Below, one piece after another: positions 8,585 to 17,488 of a stretch of 64,000 bases of DNA (within the stretch, counting starts at the first letter, position 1; every line of letters starts with the position of its first letter). Source of the stretch: Gracilibacillus salitolerans (GTDB lineage Bacteria > Bacillota > Bacilli > Bacillales > Amphibacillaceae); contig NZ_CP045915.1 of assembly GCF_009650095.1 (NCBI RefSeq), forward strand, positions 2,852,001 through 2,916,000, read 5' to 3'. Made by a program: the position numbers and the translations under genes. Below the pieces are notes generated by a model, which made no database searches, was not told where the DNA came from, and saw only the letters and a program-made list of their open reading frames with translations.

Positions 8585-11500
8585 TTAATTCCACTCTTTT
8601 AATCTAGTAACGATTTTTTTAATTTTCTTCTCTAGCTTTCCTTCTGATTGTCCTTGTTTCTTCCACTCATTGTAACTAGCGATGGCAATTAATGTTATAC
8701 CGGCCATTAACAGATACGCCCACCATGGCATATTACCCCAATATGGTTTCGTTTGATAGATTACATTAAAAAGGAGTGTTCCAAGCCCGACCAAAAAATA
8801 GGATTTAATTTGAAATTTCATACCTGTCAGCAATGCAACTAATGAAAGAATACCGACAATAAGCGCATCCCATACTGTATTACTTTGAATCGCATCAACC
8901 ACTAAATAGATTGTAATAAAAACGAGAATGACTGATTGTATATGTGTCATTATGCTTTGATAATTTCTCCACGTCTTTCTTGCCATTACGATAGATAGTA
9001 CAAGAACAGGTAATACCCTCAATTCTGCATGGAATAAATCAGATATATATACCAGATATTCTTGCAAAACAAGATAATAAGATGGTAAAAAGCATAGCGC
9101 CCCTAATGTGACAAGGGTTTTCCGCATTAGCTCTTGGCTGATACGATTAACTTGTAGAAATGCCCATAAAGCAAGCAATAGATATGGGATAATCCGAATC
9201 CAAACAATATCAGTTGCATCCGTAAAATGAAAAGAATAACCTACATACATCACAGCAACTACCGAATACCAGTCAATCAGCAGTTGTTGTGCATCTCTTT
9301 GAAAAAGTTGTCTGTATAAGTACTTTCCAGAAAATAACAATAAAATAAAACATCCTATGCTTATAAAAAATAAAGCTATATCCTCGACCACCAAATGTTG
9401 AAGTTCCCACATGGAAATGGATAATGTTAACGGGAACACTGTCGCAATCGACCAGTTACGCACGTGTAATAAGTAAAGGTTCAAAATTATAAAGCTTATT
9501 ACGCTAAGTACTTCCACTATGGTTGTCATTTCTTCGAGTGAAATTACCATCAACAGACTAAAGTTCGCAAAAGGAATAATATACCATTCCATTCTTCTTT
9601 TCCAACCAAAATTCACTATGAACCATACAATCACTAGCAAAACGCTTGAGGCTATCAAACAGTAAGCAAATGGAATATATTCCAACAAGTCATAATAGGC
9701 AATATTGGTTGTCACCAACAAAATGACCATTGTCAATGCTAAATATAAAAACAAATTTATCTGCCATTCTATTGTCTTGGTAAACGTACAATAAAGGTAT
9801 ATCAAAAAGGGAATTAATAATACAATTGGGTTAATTGACTGTCCTAACAATTGATCTAAGATAACTAACATAAGAACACTCAATTGAACGATATGAGCAA
9901 GCCAAAAGAAATAAACTTTTAAAGCTTTCACATATTCTCCTGCAAACCGATCAATCCCTAATAAAAGCACCGGAGCAAACAACATAAACCATACGATCGA
10001 TTCAAATGTCTCTATAGAAAAGGTACTGAGTAATGACGTATAAAAAGCAAACGTTATTACAGCAACAATTGACCAAAGCATATCAAGTCGTGCATATCTA
10101 ACCAACCAAACAGACACACCAATACCTACCATTAGAATAGCAGGTCGTACATACATCTCTTCTATTGAATAGACATTCATTAGCTGAAGTACTGCCATTA
10201 AATAACTAAACTGACCAGTATAAAAGGCAGACTGTGCTAATGCGTATTTCTCTACTTTTTTCCAAACCACGCTAATAGCCAATAAAATCAAGCCTGAAAC
10301 AGCCATATGAAATGGCATATTAAAATTCTCATGGTAAGCAGAGACATGCACCGTTAGTTCAGGATATAAGACGAGAATTGCGAACAACCAACTGATCCCA
10401 TGTGCCCAATCTGCTACTTGTTTTTTAGTTTGTGATTGAGAAACTGACACAATCAAAGCTAAACAACCAAACAATAAAAACATGAAAGATACTTGCATGT
10501 ATGCCTCAACAAGCAAACCATACATAACAGATAACAACATCACAATAATAGATGAATAATACGTACTCATTTGGATAACTTGAAGATACTTATACTGGTT
10601 TCGAACACCTATCCCTATAAACAATATACTTGCATAAATAAACATAAATAGTTGTACACTGTTATCCATGATTGGCTGTACACTTAAGTCCCATAGTTGT
10701 AGTCCACATGTATAAAGAAAGATCGGAGCCAACCAACGGAATACCTGTCTTTCTGTAATATTAGCAAGGTATACATAAGTACAAGCTATAGTTATATAGG
10801 CTAGTAATAAAATCCAAGAATCCTGATTCTCTCTTATTATAAGTCCTTGATAGCTAATATATATAAAAGCAAACATTGAAATAACTCCACTTGTATAGTG
10901 AAACACCTTTGATAAATAGGCGTCTTTTTTCATTAAATATGCGAAGACAAGATAACCCACACCGATCAGACCATAAACAAATAAGTCGATCGACTGTAAC
11001 CAAGAATGTTCTGTTAATTGATAGGCACCATATGCAAATAAGGCAGAGAAAACAAATTGATAGGACTTCGTGTTATAGACAAATACCATCGCAATATAAA
11101 TTAATGCTGTCAACAAAACATTAAAACTATAAAACAAGGCCTGATCAAAGACGAAAAGCATTAATAAAGTAGAAATGACTAAATTTAGTTGAGCATATGC
11201 TGGTAATTCTTTAATAAAGATATGAAACGTTTTATGATTATGGTATCGATGATAGCCATATAATAGTACCGCATTAAAGACCATAATAAGAAAATAAAAG
11301 ACATCTACAGATACCTTCGTCGCTGCGATAGCAAAACCGACAAAAAAAGACATAAACAAGAAAAATATCCATACGAATAATCGCGATTGGCTCTTCATTG
11401 CATTTCTAGCATATAAGGGCAATGGAAGTAACGTACAAATAACGCCAAGCAAGTTTCTCCCTTCACCAGATAAACTCAAATAACTTCCAAACAATTCAAA

Positions 11501-12031
11501 GTATCCAATTGCGATAATAGCAATCGGAAGCAATAAACTCCCTAAAGTTAAGAAAGCAAAAGCTGTCTTTTCAATTTTTAAAAATGAAGAAGATATACCA
11601 CTCAATGCCAAGAAAAATACCGAAACACCAAGTAATGTCACCACTTTTAATACGGCACCCATTTGTTCCCATGAACTAGTTGCAACAACTAATCCACTAA
11701 TTAATAAAAAAGATACACCTAGAATTAATAGCCATGTAATATTTCTTTCTCTTATTTGCTCCGCTGTTTTTTCCTTTTGTTGTTTGAATTCCTGTTTCTT
11801 TTTCACTAGTTGTTTATCAGGTTGTTCTTCGGGTTGTTGTTTAGGTGTTGAAATGGTGTTTCGCTCGTCATACTGTTTGTATTCTTCTATCTGTTCTTGA
11901 TGATACATGTATTGTTTGTAAGATGTCATAATTTTCCTGAATTCTTTTTCACTAATATATCCTTCTTTCAATAATGTCACCATTTCTTGTCCTACTACTT
12001 TTTCTCTTTCCGTCTTAGAAATATCACGCAC
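8585..12031 (-). CDS. Giant polytopic membrane protein (DUF2157/SCO7613-like)
   Basis: 1148 residues. Residues 1-95 are cytoplasmic and charged, with a Lys/Gln/Glu-rich probable coiled coil. About thirty hydrophobic spans fill the rest, and a short basic tail ends the protein. The first spans (WLLILGVSFLLISGLVV...SWEQMG) recall the DUF2157 core, and the length and repeated-span layout resemble Bacillaceae proteins annotated as SCO7613 C-terminal domain membrane proteins. The start is a GTG behind GAGGTGAG. It stands alone with its own terminator. No enzymatic motif is visible and the function is unknown. Confidence 0.8.
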   Translation of the reverse strand: MRDISKTEREKVVGQEMVTLLKEGYISEKEFRKIMTSYKQYMYHQEQIEEYKQYDERNTISTPKQQPEEQPDKQLVKKKQEFKQQKEKTAEQIRERNITWLLILGVSFLLISGLVVATSSWEQMGAVLKVVTLLGVSVFFLALSGISSSFLKIEKTAFAFLTLGSLLLPIAIIAIGYFELFGSYLSLSGEGRNLLGVICTLLPLPLYARNAMKSQSRLFVWIFFLFMSFFVGFAIAATKVSVDVFYFLIMVFNAVLLYGYHRYHNHKTFHIFIKELPAYAQLNLVISTLLMLFVFDQALFYSFNVLLTALIYIAMVFVYNTKSYQFVFSALFAYGAYQLTEHSWLQSIDLFVYGLIGVGYLVFAYLMKKDAYLSKVFHYTSGVISMFAFIYISYQGLIIRENQDSWILLLAYITIACTYVYLANITERQVFRWLAPIFLYTCGLQLWDLSVQPIMDNSVQLFMFIYASILFIGIGVRNQYKYLQVIQMSTYYSSIIVMLLSVMYGLLVEAYMQVSFMFLLFGCLALIVSVSQSQTKKQVADWAHGISWLFAILVLYPELTVHVSAYHENFNMPFHMAVSGLILLAISVVWKKVEKYALAQSAFYTGQFSYLMAVLQLMNVYSIEEMYVRPAILMVGIGVSVWLVRYARLDMLWSIVAVITFAFYTSLLSTFSIETFESIVWFMLFAPVLLLGIDRFAGEYVKALKVYFFWLAHIVQLSVLMLVILDQLLGQSINPIVLLIPFLIYLYCTFTKTIEWQINLFLYLALTMVILLVTTNIAYYDLLEYIPFAYCLIASSVLLVIVWFIVNFGWKRRMEWYIIPFANFSLLMVISLEEMTTIVEVLSVISFIILNLYLLHVRNWSIATVFPLTLSISMWELQHLVVEDIALFFISIGCFILLLFSGKYLYRQLFQRDAQQLLIDWYSVVAVMYVGYSFHFTDATDIVWIRIIPYLLLALWAFLQVNRISQELMRKTLVTLGALCFLPSYYLVLQEYLVYISDLFHAELRVLPVLVLSIVMARKTWRNYQSIMTHIQSVILVFITIYLVVDAIQSNTVWDALIVGILSLVALLTGMKFQIKSYFLVGLGTLLFNVIYQTKPYWGNMPWWAYLLMAGITLIAIASYNEWKKQGQSEGKLEKKIKKIVTRLKEWN

Positions 12032-12338
12032 ACACTCACCTCATTCGATCAAATTATACAAAGATTTATTTAGTTTAGGTTAAAGCAGAATACTAACTAT
12101 TTCCCTAACACCCATTTTCTCAATTTCTACCATTATATCATTTTTTTAGTTAATAAATGCAAAATTGTATATATAGTCATTGTCTAAGCAATGTATTCAT
12201 TTAGACTAACAATAGTATGGAATAAGTGATACTGTTTCTGTCCAAAATGAAACGTATTTGTATTTAATTCGGTAAATAATAGTAAAGAATACTTGTTGAA
12301 AATGTAATCAGTTGGAATTTTAGGAGGGATGAAGATAA
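12032..12338. other. AT-rich divergent intergenic region
   Basis: No ORF with a credible start or ribosome binding site. It must hold the divergent promoters of the giant membrane protein and the zinc-ribbon gene, but no clear -35/-10 pair stands out. Confidence 0.5.
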
Positions 12339-12587
12339 GTGGAACACAAAGGATGTATTAAATGCGGAAGCACGAGAGCAGCACAAAAAGAAGTAGCGAT
12401 GACAGGGACTGGTCTTTCCAAAATGTTTGATGTACAAAATAATCGCTTTCTTGTTGTATATTGTGAGGACTGTGGTTATTCTGAATTTTATAATAAACAA
12501 TCTACTACGGGATCCAACATTTGGATTTGTTTTTTGGGTAAGAATAATTTTAAAGTAGCTCTTCTTGTCCTACACCCACTGTTGTAA
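12339..12587 (+). CDS. Zinc-ribbon protein (PF09855-like), apparent 3' frameshift
   Basis: Starts with GTG at 12339 behind AGGAGG. Two Cys pairs (CIKCG and CEDCG) frame a ribbon containing KMFDVQNNRF, typical of small bacterial zinc-ribbon proteins of about 65 residues. In that family, as remembered, the protein ends right after NIL(D)xxFG. Here the frame reads NIWICFLG and continues for 20 unrelated residues. Adding one T in the TTT run at 12520-12522 restores NILDLFFG and a stop at 12541. Either the gene carries a recent one-base deletion or the assembly does. The N-terminal ribbon is intact. Function unknown. Confidence 0.7.
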   Translation: MEHKGCIKCGSTRAAQKEVAMTGTGLSKMFDVQNNRFLVVYCEDCGYSEFYNKQSTTGSNIWICFLGKNNFKVALLVLHPLL

Positions 12588-12747
12588 AAAGCTCAGAAAT
12601 AATAGGGATTATGTGCAATATGGATTGATCATTAGAGACACTCCAATCTCTTGAGGATCTGTCCTATCGATCTTTTCAGCCAACATCACTTTTGTATAAA
12701 TCCGTGAGCATTTAGTAAACATAAGAATAGGAAGACATAACCTATGT

Positions 12748-12800
12748 ATAAAGTGAGACTTCCCGTGGGGGTTTGACGGATGATTAGCACCGTGATAAAT
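12748..12800 (+). repeat. Interspersed repeat, short copy A
   Basis: Begins ATAAAGTGAGACTTCC and ends TTAGCACCGTGATAAAT. These match the two ends of the longer copy at 39088-39238, so copy A looks like an internally deleted version. It stops directly before the AAAGGAGGG of the next gene. Confidence 0.7.
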
Positions 12801-13943
12801 ATGACAAAGGAGGGATCGCAAATATTTGATCAATTTAAACGGTTACCAAATGAATTGAAGCCAATCAAAAAAGCATTACAGCAAAAAAAAGAAACAGTTA
12901 CTGATGTCAGTAATCTTACCAATCATGAAGCGAAACTGGTACAATCTATTAAGAGTCAGACGAGGGAAAACAACCTTAACAATATTACCAGGACGAAAGC
13001 GTATTTGGACTTTTTCAAAAGAAACCCTGCCATCGAATGGGCATTTCTGGCACATATGGTGTCACGTAATGCAGGTTGGAATATGACCGATTTGAAAGGT
13101 AGTCTATTGACAAGATTGATGACTAAAGAGCAGCAGGAATATTTTTTTGCATTTTTAGAACGGAGTAATTGGCTTATTTTTCATGATGCATATCCTCAAT
13201 TACTTTTATACGAAGAAAGTATTAGAACGAATAAAAATCAATTCTATTTACTTCCACAATTCGGGATATCCTATTTTATGCAAGTAATGTGGGATATCTA
13301 TTATCAGAAGAGGGATAATTATCAGCTATCTGTTGCACTTATTATCAATGAACAAAACTATATCGAAGACAGAGTGATTCAGAACAAAGATTATCAGGCT
13401 ACTTTAATGGAGTCTTTAGAGTTTAAAGTGCAGGAGTTATTAGAGTTGAATCAAATACTGTTTCCTTTTTCAGATGAAAAGCAAGTTAAAATGATCGGGC
13501 AATCTGTACATCAATTTGCTTCACTAAAAGAGCGGATCCTATTAGGCAAACGATTATATCAGTTATTATTTGATGATGAGTTCTTCTCCAATATTTATGA
13601 TATGGCACTGCGGCAGCCACATACCGGATCAAGAAAAGACTACTGGCCGTATATTTTTAATGATATCAACGAGTCTAATCCTGGTGAACCTTTTCAAGAG
13701 AGTTTAAGTAATTGTAAGCTTATACCTGGGGCAAATCGTTTGTACAGTCCTACATTAGAGAATGCCTGGAGTAACGTCGAACAGAAACCTGCGGAAAAAG
13801 GCGACTGGTATTCTGATTGGGAAGTGATTCATTATTTACGAAAAGATCCTTCCAAAGTAAATGGAAATATCTATGAAGAATATTGTGAATCATTGGAAAA
13901 GGTGGAGCTTGCTATTCTTGCTAAAGGACCTATGAGTAAATAA
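12780..13943 (+). CDS. yppC: YppC-like DUF2515 protein
   Basis: Up to 387 residues. The segment AHMVSRNAGWNMTDLKG (about residues 99-115) is the signature recalled for DUF2515/YppC of Bacillus; no catalytic function is known. The start is uncertain. The frame is open from an ATG at 12780 inside a repeat, but the strong AAAGGAGGG at 12806-12814 is followed in frame only by ATA (12822). A TTG at 12826 would join the frame if one A were missing from the AAA at 12836-12838, giving an N-terminus MINLKRLPNEL. The true start may therefore lie near 12822-12826. A strong terminator follows. Confidence 0.78.
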   Translation: MISTVINMTKEGSQIFDQFKRLPNELKPIKKALQQKKETVTDVSNLTNHEAKLVQSIKSQTRENNLNNITRTKAYLDFFKRNPAIEWAFLAHMVSRNAGWNMTDLKGSLLTRLMTKEQQEYFFAFLERSNWLIFHDAYPQLLLYEESIRTNKNQFYLLPQFGISYFMQVMWDIYYQKRDNYQLSVALIINEQNYIEDRVIQNKDYQATLMESLEFKVQELLELNQILFPFSDEKQVKMIGQSVHQFASLKERILLGKRLYQLLFDDEFFSNIYDMALRQPHTGSRKDYWPYIFNDINESNPGEPFQESLSNCKLIPGANRLYSPTLENAWSNVEQKPAEKGDWYSDWEVIHYLRKDPSKVNGNIYEEYCESLEKVELAILAKGPMSK

Positions 13944-13955
13944 GCGTAATGTTGG

Positions 13956-13991
13956 CAAAAGACTTCCGATGTGGAAGTCTTTTGTTTTTTT
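13956..13991 (+). terminator. Rho-independent terminator after yppC
   Basis: AAAAGACTTCC - short loop - GGAAGTCTTTT followed by GTTTTTTT, 13 nt after the yppC stop. Confidence 0.9.
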
Positions 13992-14007
13992 ATACGAAGA
14001 TGAAATC

Positions 14008-15336
14008 CTACGTTTTACGGGAAATCTTTTGTAATGGATCCCAGACACTGTTGTATGGTGGTGCATATGCGAGATCAAGGTCTTGCAACTGTTGGATGGT
14101 CATTTGGTTGTATAGAGCAGTGGCCAGTACGTCAATGCGTTTGTCAACACCTTGCCTTCCAATCATCTGACCACCTAATAATTGGTTGGTTTTTTGGTGA
14201 TAAATCAACTTAGTATGTAGTGTTTCTACTCCAGGATAATAACTTGCATGATTAGTGTCTTCTCTTATTTCAACCTCATAGGGTATACTCAATCTTTCTG
14301 CTTCTGTTTCTGTAATTCCGGTTCGTCCTAAAGCTAAATCAAAGAATTTCATAATGGATGTTCCCACTATTCCTTTAAACGTAATCGGATTTCCAGCCAT
14401 GTTTGCTCCAGCAATTCTACCTTGCTTGTTCGAAGTAGTACCTAATGGAATGTAGTCATCTAATTGTTTGATGATATGATAATGTGTAGCACAATCCCCA
14501 GCAGCATAAACGTTTGGAATCGAGGTTTCCATATAAGCATTCACACGAATCGCACCTTCCCGGTTCATCTGAATCCCGGTATCTTGCAGAAATTTTGTAT
14601 TCGGTTTAACTCCAGCACTAACCAGTACTAAATCAGTTGAATATGTACCCTTGTCAGTCATAACTGCTTCCACACGGTTTTTACCAGAAAATCCTGTTAC
14701 TTCTTCCTCCAATTTAATATCGACCTGATGATATACGGCTTCTTTTTCAATTAGCTTTGACATATCTTCATCGAAAATTTTCGCTAATTGATCACCTCTC
14801 TGAATTAGCGTCACCTTTTTTCCAATTGATCGAAAACTTTCTGCCATCTCAAGTCCGATATAGCCAGCCCCGACAATCGTGACGTGTTCTACCCTTTCCG
14901 TTATGTCATCCATCAATGCATTTGTATCTCTTAAAGTTTTTAACGTATGGATTCCATCTAAATCCATTCCAGGCCATTCCGGCAAAATCGGATCAGAACC
15001 AGTTGCAATTAACAAGCGGTCATATGTTAAAGTAAAGGGTTGGTCTGAATCTAGATAGAAACTAAAGACCTGTTGGTTTTCTGTATCCACACTTGTCACT
15101 TTCGTATGTACTCTCGCGTCTATACCATATTTTTCTCTAAAGGTTTCAACGGTCCTTGCAATAACTTTTTCAGTAGACGGTATCAGTCCATTGACTACAT
15201 ACGGTAACCCACACTGTCCATATGAATAATCTTTTCCACGCTCCAACACCGTGATCTCAGCCGAGTCATCCGTCCGTTTTATTTCCATTGCAGCACTCAT
15301 TCCTGCCGCTACTCCACCAATTATTACGTATTTCAT
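14008..15336 (-). CDS. CoA-disulfide reductase-like pyridine nucleotide-disulfide oxidoreductase
   Basis: 442 residues. The N-terminal FAD-binding motif is GGVAAGMSAA (8-17). The redox cysteine sits in YGQCGLPY near residue 43, the single active-site Cys of CoA-disulfide reductases and NADH oxidases of this class. The NAD(P)-binding motif is GAGYIGLEMAE (about 157-167). The second FAD motif is NVYAAGDCA (about 275), and a C-terminal dimerisation domain follows. No rhodanese domain is fused. Likely keeps CoA reduced or oxidises NAD(P)H in the cytoplasm; CoA reductase versus NADH oxidase cannot be settled from sequence. Monocistronic. Confidence 0.88.
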   Translation of the reverse strand: MKYVIIGGVAAGMSAAMEIKRTDDSAEITVLERGKDYSYGQCGLPYVVNGLIPSTEKVIARTVETFREKYGIDARVHTKVTSVDTENQQVFSFYLDSDQPFTLTYDRLLIATGSDPILPEWPGMDLDGIHTLKTLRDTNALMDDITERVEHVTIVGAGYIGLEMAESFRSIGKKVTLIQRGDQLAKIFDEDMSKLIEKEAVYHQVDIKLEEEVTGFSGKNRVEAVMTDKGTYSTDLVLVSAGVKPNTKFLQDTGIQMNREGAIRVNAYMETSIPNVYAAGDCATHYHIIKQLDDYIPLGTTSNKQGRIAGANMAGNPITFKGIVGTSIMKFFDLALGRTGITETEAERLSIPYEVEIREDTNHASYYPGVETLHTKLIYHQKTNQLLGGQMIGRQGVDKRIDVLATALYNQMTIQQLQDLDLAYAPPYNSVWDPLQKISRKT

Positions 15337-15565
15337 CCACGAACACTCCGTTCTATAAAAGAAAATTTCTTATAACCTGTTTTTATTATACCCCACTCTT
15401 CCATGCAAGTGATTGGTATGAATTTCGTGATTAAAGATATAAACAAGAAGCAATAGCTTTTTGTGAAACTCACGATTTGGAATATGAGGAAGAAGAAGCT
15501 CATCTACCTTTTCTAAACAGTGATAAAAATGGGCACATCTCCTGTTCCATTTCATAGCAGAATGG

Positions 15566-15594
15566 GTGACAATTTAGCAAAGTATTGCTATAAT
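15566..15594 (+). promoter_or_regulatory. Promoter of the type I antitoxin RNA
   Basis: GTGACA (15566-15571), 17-nt spacer, TATAAT (15589-15594) with an extended TGC before the -10. It faces the toxin gene and would start RNA near 15600. Confidence 0.7.
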
Positions 15595-15599
15595 TATGA

Positions 15600-15740
15600 T
15601 AGGTAATTCATATACTACTACTAAAAACCCACAGCGGTAACTGTGGGCTTTGGATAAGCGGTTCCCCCAGAAAGGGTTCGGCCATCTGTAGCGATAGACC
15701 TCTCCTAGTCACTTGTCAGGGTAAATAGGGAGGTCTATTT
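15600..15740 (+). ncRNA. Predicted antisense antitoxin RNA of a type I toxin-antitoxin pair
   Basis: The strong promoter at 15566-15594 drives RNA toward, and antisense to, the 3' part of the holin-like toxin mRNA. The stretch has no ORF. It contains two stable stems: CCCACAG/CTGTGGG (15628-15647) and ATAGACCTC.../...GAGGTCTAT (15705-15738). The second ends at the toxin stop codon. This convergent arrangement with overlapping 3' ends matches TxpA/RatA and BsrG/SR4-type systems. The 3' end is an estimate. Confidence 0.6.
15622..15652 (-). terminator. Terminator of the toxin mRNA
   Basis: On the minus strand CCCACAG - 6 nt - CTGTGGG is followed by TTTTTAG, downstream of the toxin ORF. Confidence 0.6.
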
Positions 15741-15824
15741 GCGGTTGATCATCGATATGATCAAGGCGAGTAATGCAATCAAGAAAGTTCCAAAACTAAA
15801 CAACACCATGAAACTTTCGTACAT
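15735..15824 (-). CDS. Holin-like type I toxin peptide (29 aa)
   Basis: MYESFMVLFSFGTFLIALLA begins a 29-residue peptide: one membrane helix with a short polar N-terminus and a basic NRK end. The pattern (M.YES...M..FG.FL.ALL) fits the putative holin-like/BsrG-TxpA toxin class. Its mRNA has an extended -10 promoter (15894-15902), a leader with AAAGGGGGTGATG, and a terminator hairpin. A TTG at 15830 is an alternative start. An antisense RNA promoter lies beyond its 3' end. Such peptides disturb the membrane when the antisense RNA is lost. Too short for usual ORF calling. Confidence 0.75.
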   Translation of the reverse strand: MYESFMVLFSFGTFLIALLALIISMINRK

Positions 15825-15893
15825 CCCCAAGAGGCATCACCCCCTTTCACCGGAGATTAGCCGACCTTCCCTAAAAGAACGTTATCCAATATT

Positions 15894-15902
15894 ATTATAA
15901 CA
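15894..15902 (-). promoter_or_regulatory. Extended -10 promoter of the toxin gene
   Basis: TGTTATAAT on the minus strand is a TGn-TATAAT extended -10, about 70 nt upstream of the toxin start. No good -35 is seen, which is tolerated with an extended -10. Confidence 0.55.
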
Positions 15903-16087
15903 TACCCTACTAATCAAGAACATACATGCTTATCCCTACTTCTACCATTTGATTTAAATATTCCATTGTATAAGCTGGCTTATCAAATAGAAGTCTTTCC
16001 CACTTTAAAAATATAGCAAGATATAAGAAATCTCTCTGACTTGTTTAAAGTAAAATGAATGAAATATGTCAAAAGAGGTGGAAGAAA

Positions 16088-16498
16088 ATGAGTCTAACAT
16101 CACAAAATATTTTTGTAAACTTACCCATCAAGAATTTAAAAAAATCTGTCGAATTCTTTAGTGCATTAGGTTTTGAGTTTAACCAACAATTTACAGATGA
16201 AACAACCACATGCATGATAGTAAATGATAATATCTTTGTTATGCTATTAGAAGAAGAACGATTTCAAGACTTTACTTCAAAGGAAATTGTAGACGCAACG
16301 AAAGCAACAGAAGTATTAATCGCATTATCTGCTGAAAGCCCAGAAAAAGTAGATGAAATGGTGAATAACGCAATAGAAGCTGGTGGAAGCCGCGCTAATG
16401 AGAAGCAAGACCATGGATTTATGTATGGCTGGAGCTTCCAGGATTTAGATGGTCATATTTGGGAAATTGTTTATATGGATGAAAGTTACGTGGAATAA
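16088..16498 (+). CDS. VOC family (glyoxalase/bleomycin-resistance fold) protein
   Basis: 136 residues from the ATG at 16088, which follows AGAGGTGG; the frame is open further upstream but without a binding site. The paired beta-alpha-beta-beta-beta modules show as NIFVNLPIKNLKKSVEFFSA...GFEF and, in the second half, GWSFQDLDGHIWEIVY with the Glu/His-type metal region. This group resembles YcnH/PhnB-like lactoylglutathione-lyase relatives. Substrate unknown. It is a single gene between a toxin module and a convergent patatin gene. Confidence 0.85.
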   Translation: MSLTSQNIFVNLPIKNLKKSVEFFSALGFEFNQQFTDETTTCMIVNDNIFVMLLEEERFQDFTSKEIVDATKATEVLIALSAESPEKVDEMVNNAIEAGGSRANEKQDHGFMYGWSFQDLDGHIWEIVYMDESYVE

Positions 16499-16507
16499 GG
16501 AGAAAAG

Positions 16508-16546
16508 GAGCTGCCAGCAAGTCACTATTTGACTTATTGGCAGCTC
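16508..16546. terminator. Bidirectional terminator-like hairpin
   Basis: GAGCTGCCA and TGGCAGCTC frame a 39-nt hairpin between the convergent VOC and patatin genes. T tracts are short on both sides. Confidence 0.6.
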
Positions 16547-16636
16547 ACACTTTAATACGTTCAAAGACTCTGTTGGTAAAGGCAAAGTCATTGGGAATCA
16601 AGATAACCAGTGGAACAGATTACTAACAATTTTCAA

Positions 16637-17488
16637 TCAGGAAGCTAAAAACCCTTTTAATTCTTCTTCAACTTTTTTAACATCGGCGTAGCCTTTCTGA
16701 TATAAATCTAATAATTTCTTCTTATTTTTTTCGATGCGTCCGACAGTTAATTTCTCTGTCGGTGAAATGATGAAGACATTTCCTTTTTTCTCTTCTTCGT
16801 ACAAATAGTTGATTGTTTCATTATATTCAATATGTCTTTTTTCCAAGGAATGGAGTAGGCCAGGATATTCCTGATATTTTCTCCGTATGTACCAATTGGG
16901 TGATTGCGGTTTTTTGTAGTAACCTCTGTTTCTCGTTAAGATTACTACATTTTTTCTGTTACCATCTTTTATTGATTGTTTAATGGGAATCGGTGCTGAA
17001 ATTCCACCATCCATCAAAGCGAGATTATCATACTGTACAACTGGTGCTACCATCGGTAGAGAACTTGATGCGCGAAGAAGTGTAAGCATATCATTCGCAT
17101 AGTCTGATTTATGATAAAACAATGGATCCCCAGTTTTACAATCTGTTACTCCAACCACAAACTCTTCTGTTGCTTCATTGAAAGTTTGATAATCAAAAGG
17201 AACTAGATCATTTGGTAATGTATCAAATAGAAAATCCATACCAAACAGTTCCCGCTTTTTAACCCAATTCCGGAATGAAAGATACTCAGGATGGCTAACA
17301 TAATCTATATTTACTGTTCTGTTCCGTTCGATTTGACGGGAAATATAGGACGAGCCATTACAAGCTCCGGCTGAAACACCGATTACATAAGGTATGTAAA
17401 TGTCCTGCTCCATTAAAAACTGCAGTACTCCACCAGTGTAAACTCCTCGACTTCCTCCACCTTCTAAAACCAATCCAACGTCTTCCAT
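16637..17488 (-). CDS. Patatin-like phospholipase (YqhO-like)
   Basis: 283 residues. The oxyanion motif GGGSRGVYTGG (10-20), the nucleophile elbow GVSAGACNG (38-46, Ser40) and the catalytic-Asp motif DGGISAP (about 164-170) are all present, so the Ser-Asp dyad is complete. Patatin enzymes hydrolyse acyl esters of lipids. No signal peptide is seen, so it is cytoplasmic. Length and layout match B. subtilis YqhO (about 291 residues). Substrate not known. Monocistronic. Confidence 0.88.
   Translation of the reverse strand: MEDVGLVLEGGGSRGVYTGGVLQFLMEQDIYIPYVIGVSAGACNGSSYISRQIERNRTVNIDYVSHPEYLSFRNWVKKRELFGMDFLFDTLPNDLVPFDYQTFNEATEEFVVGVTDCKTGDPLFYHKSDYANDMLTLLRASSSLPMVAPVVQYDNLALMDGGISAPIPIKQSIKDGNRKNVVILTRNRGYYKKPQSPNWYIRRKYQEYPGLLHSLEKRHIEYNETINYLYEEEKKGNVFIISPTEKLTVGRIEKNKKKLLDLYQKGYADVKKVEEELKGFLAS

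Noticed and set aside
12609..12833. 74-codon minus-strand ORF overlapping repeat copy A and the yppC start
   Set aside because: It runs through the repeat and the ribosome binding site of yppC with no start signal. A middle segment looks protein-like but I could not assign it.
15370..15555. 61-codon minus-strand ORF after the CoA-disulfide reductase start
   Set aside because: No ribosome binding site, His/Leu-rich composition like chance translation, and it lies between a gene start and the antitoxin promoter.
15600..15740. tRNA-like GGTTCGGCC segment
   Set aside because: No acceptor, D or anticodon stems can be drawn around it; the region is better explained as antitoxin RNA.
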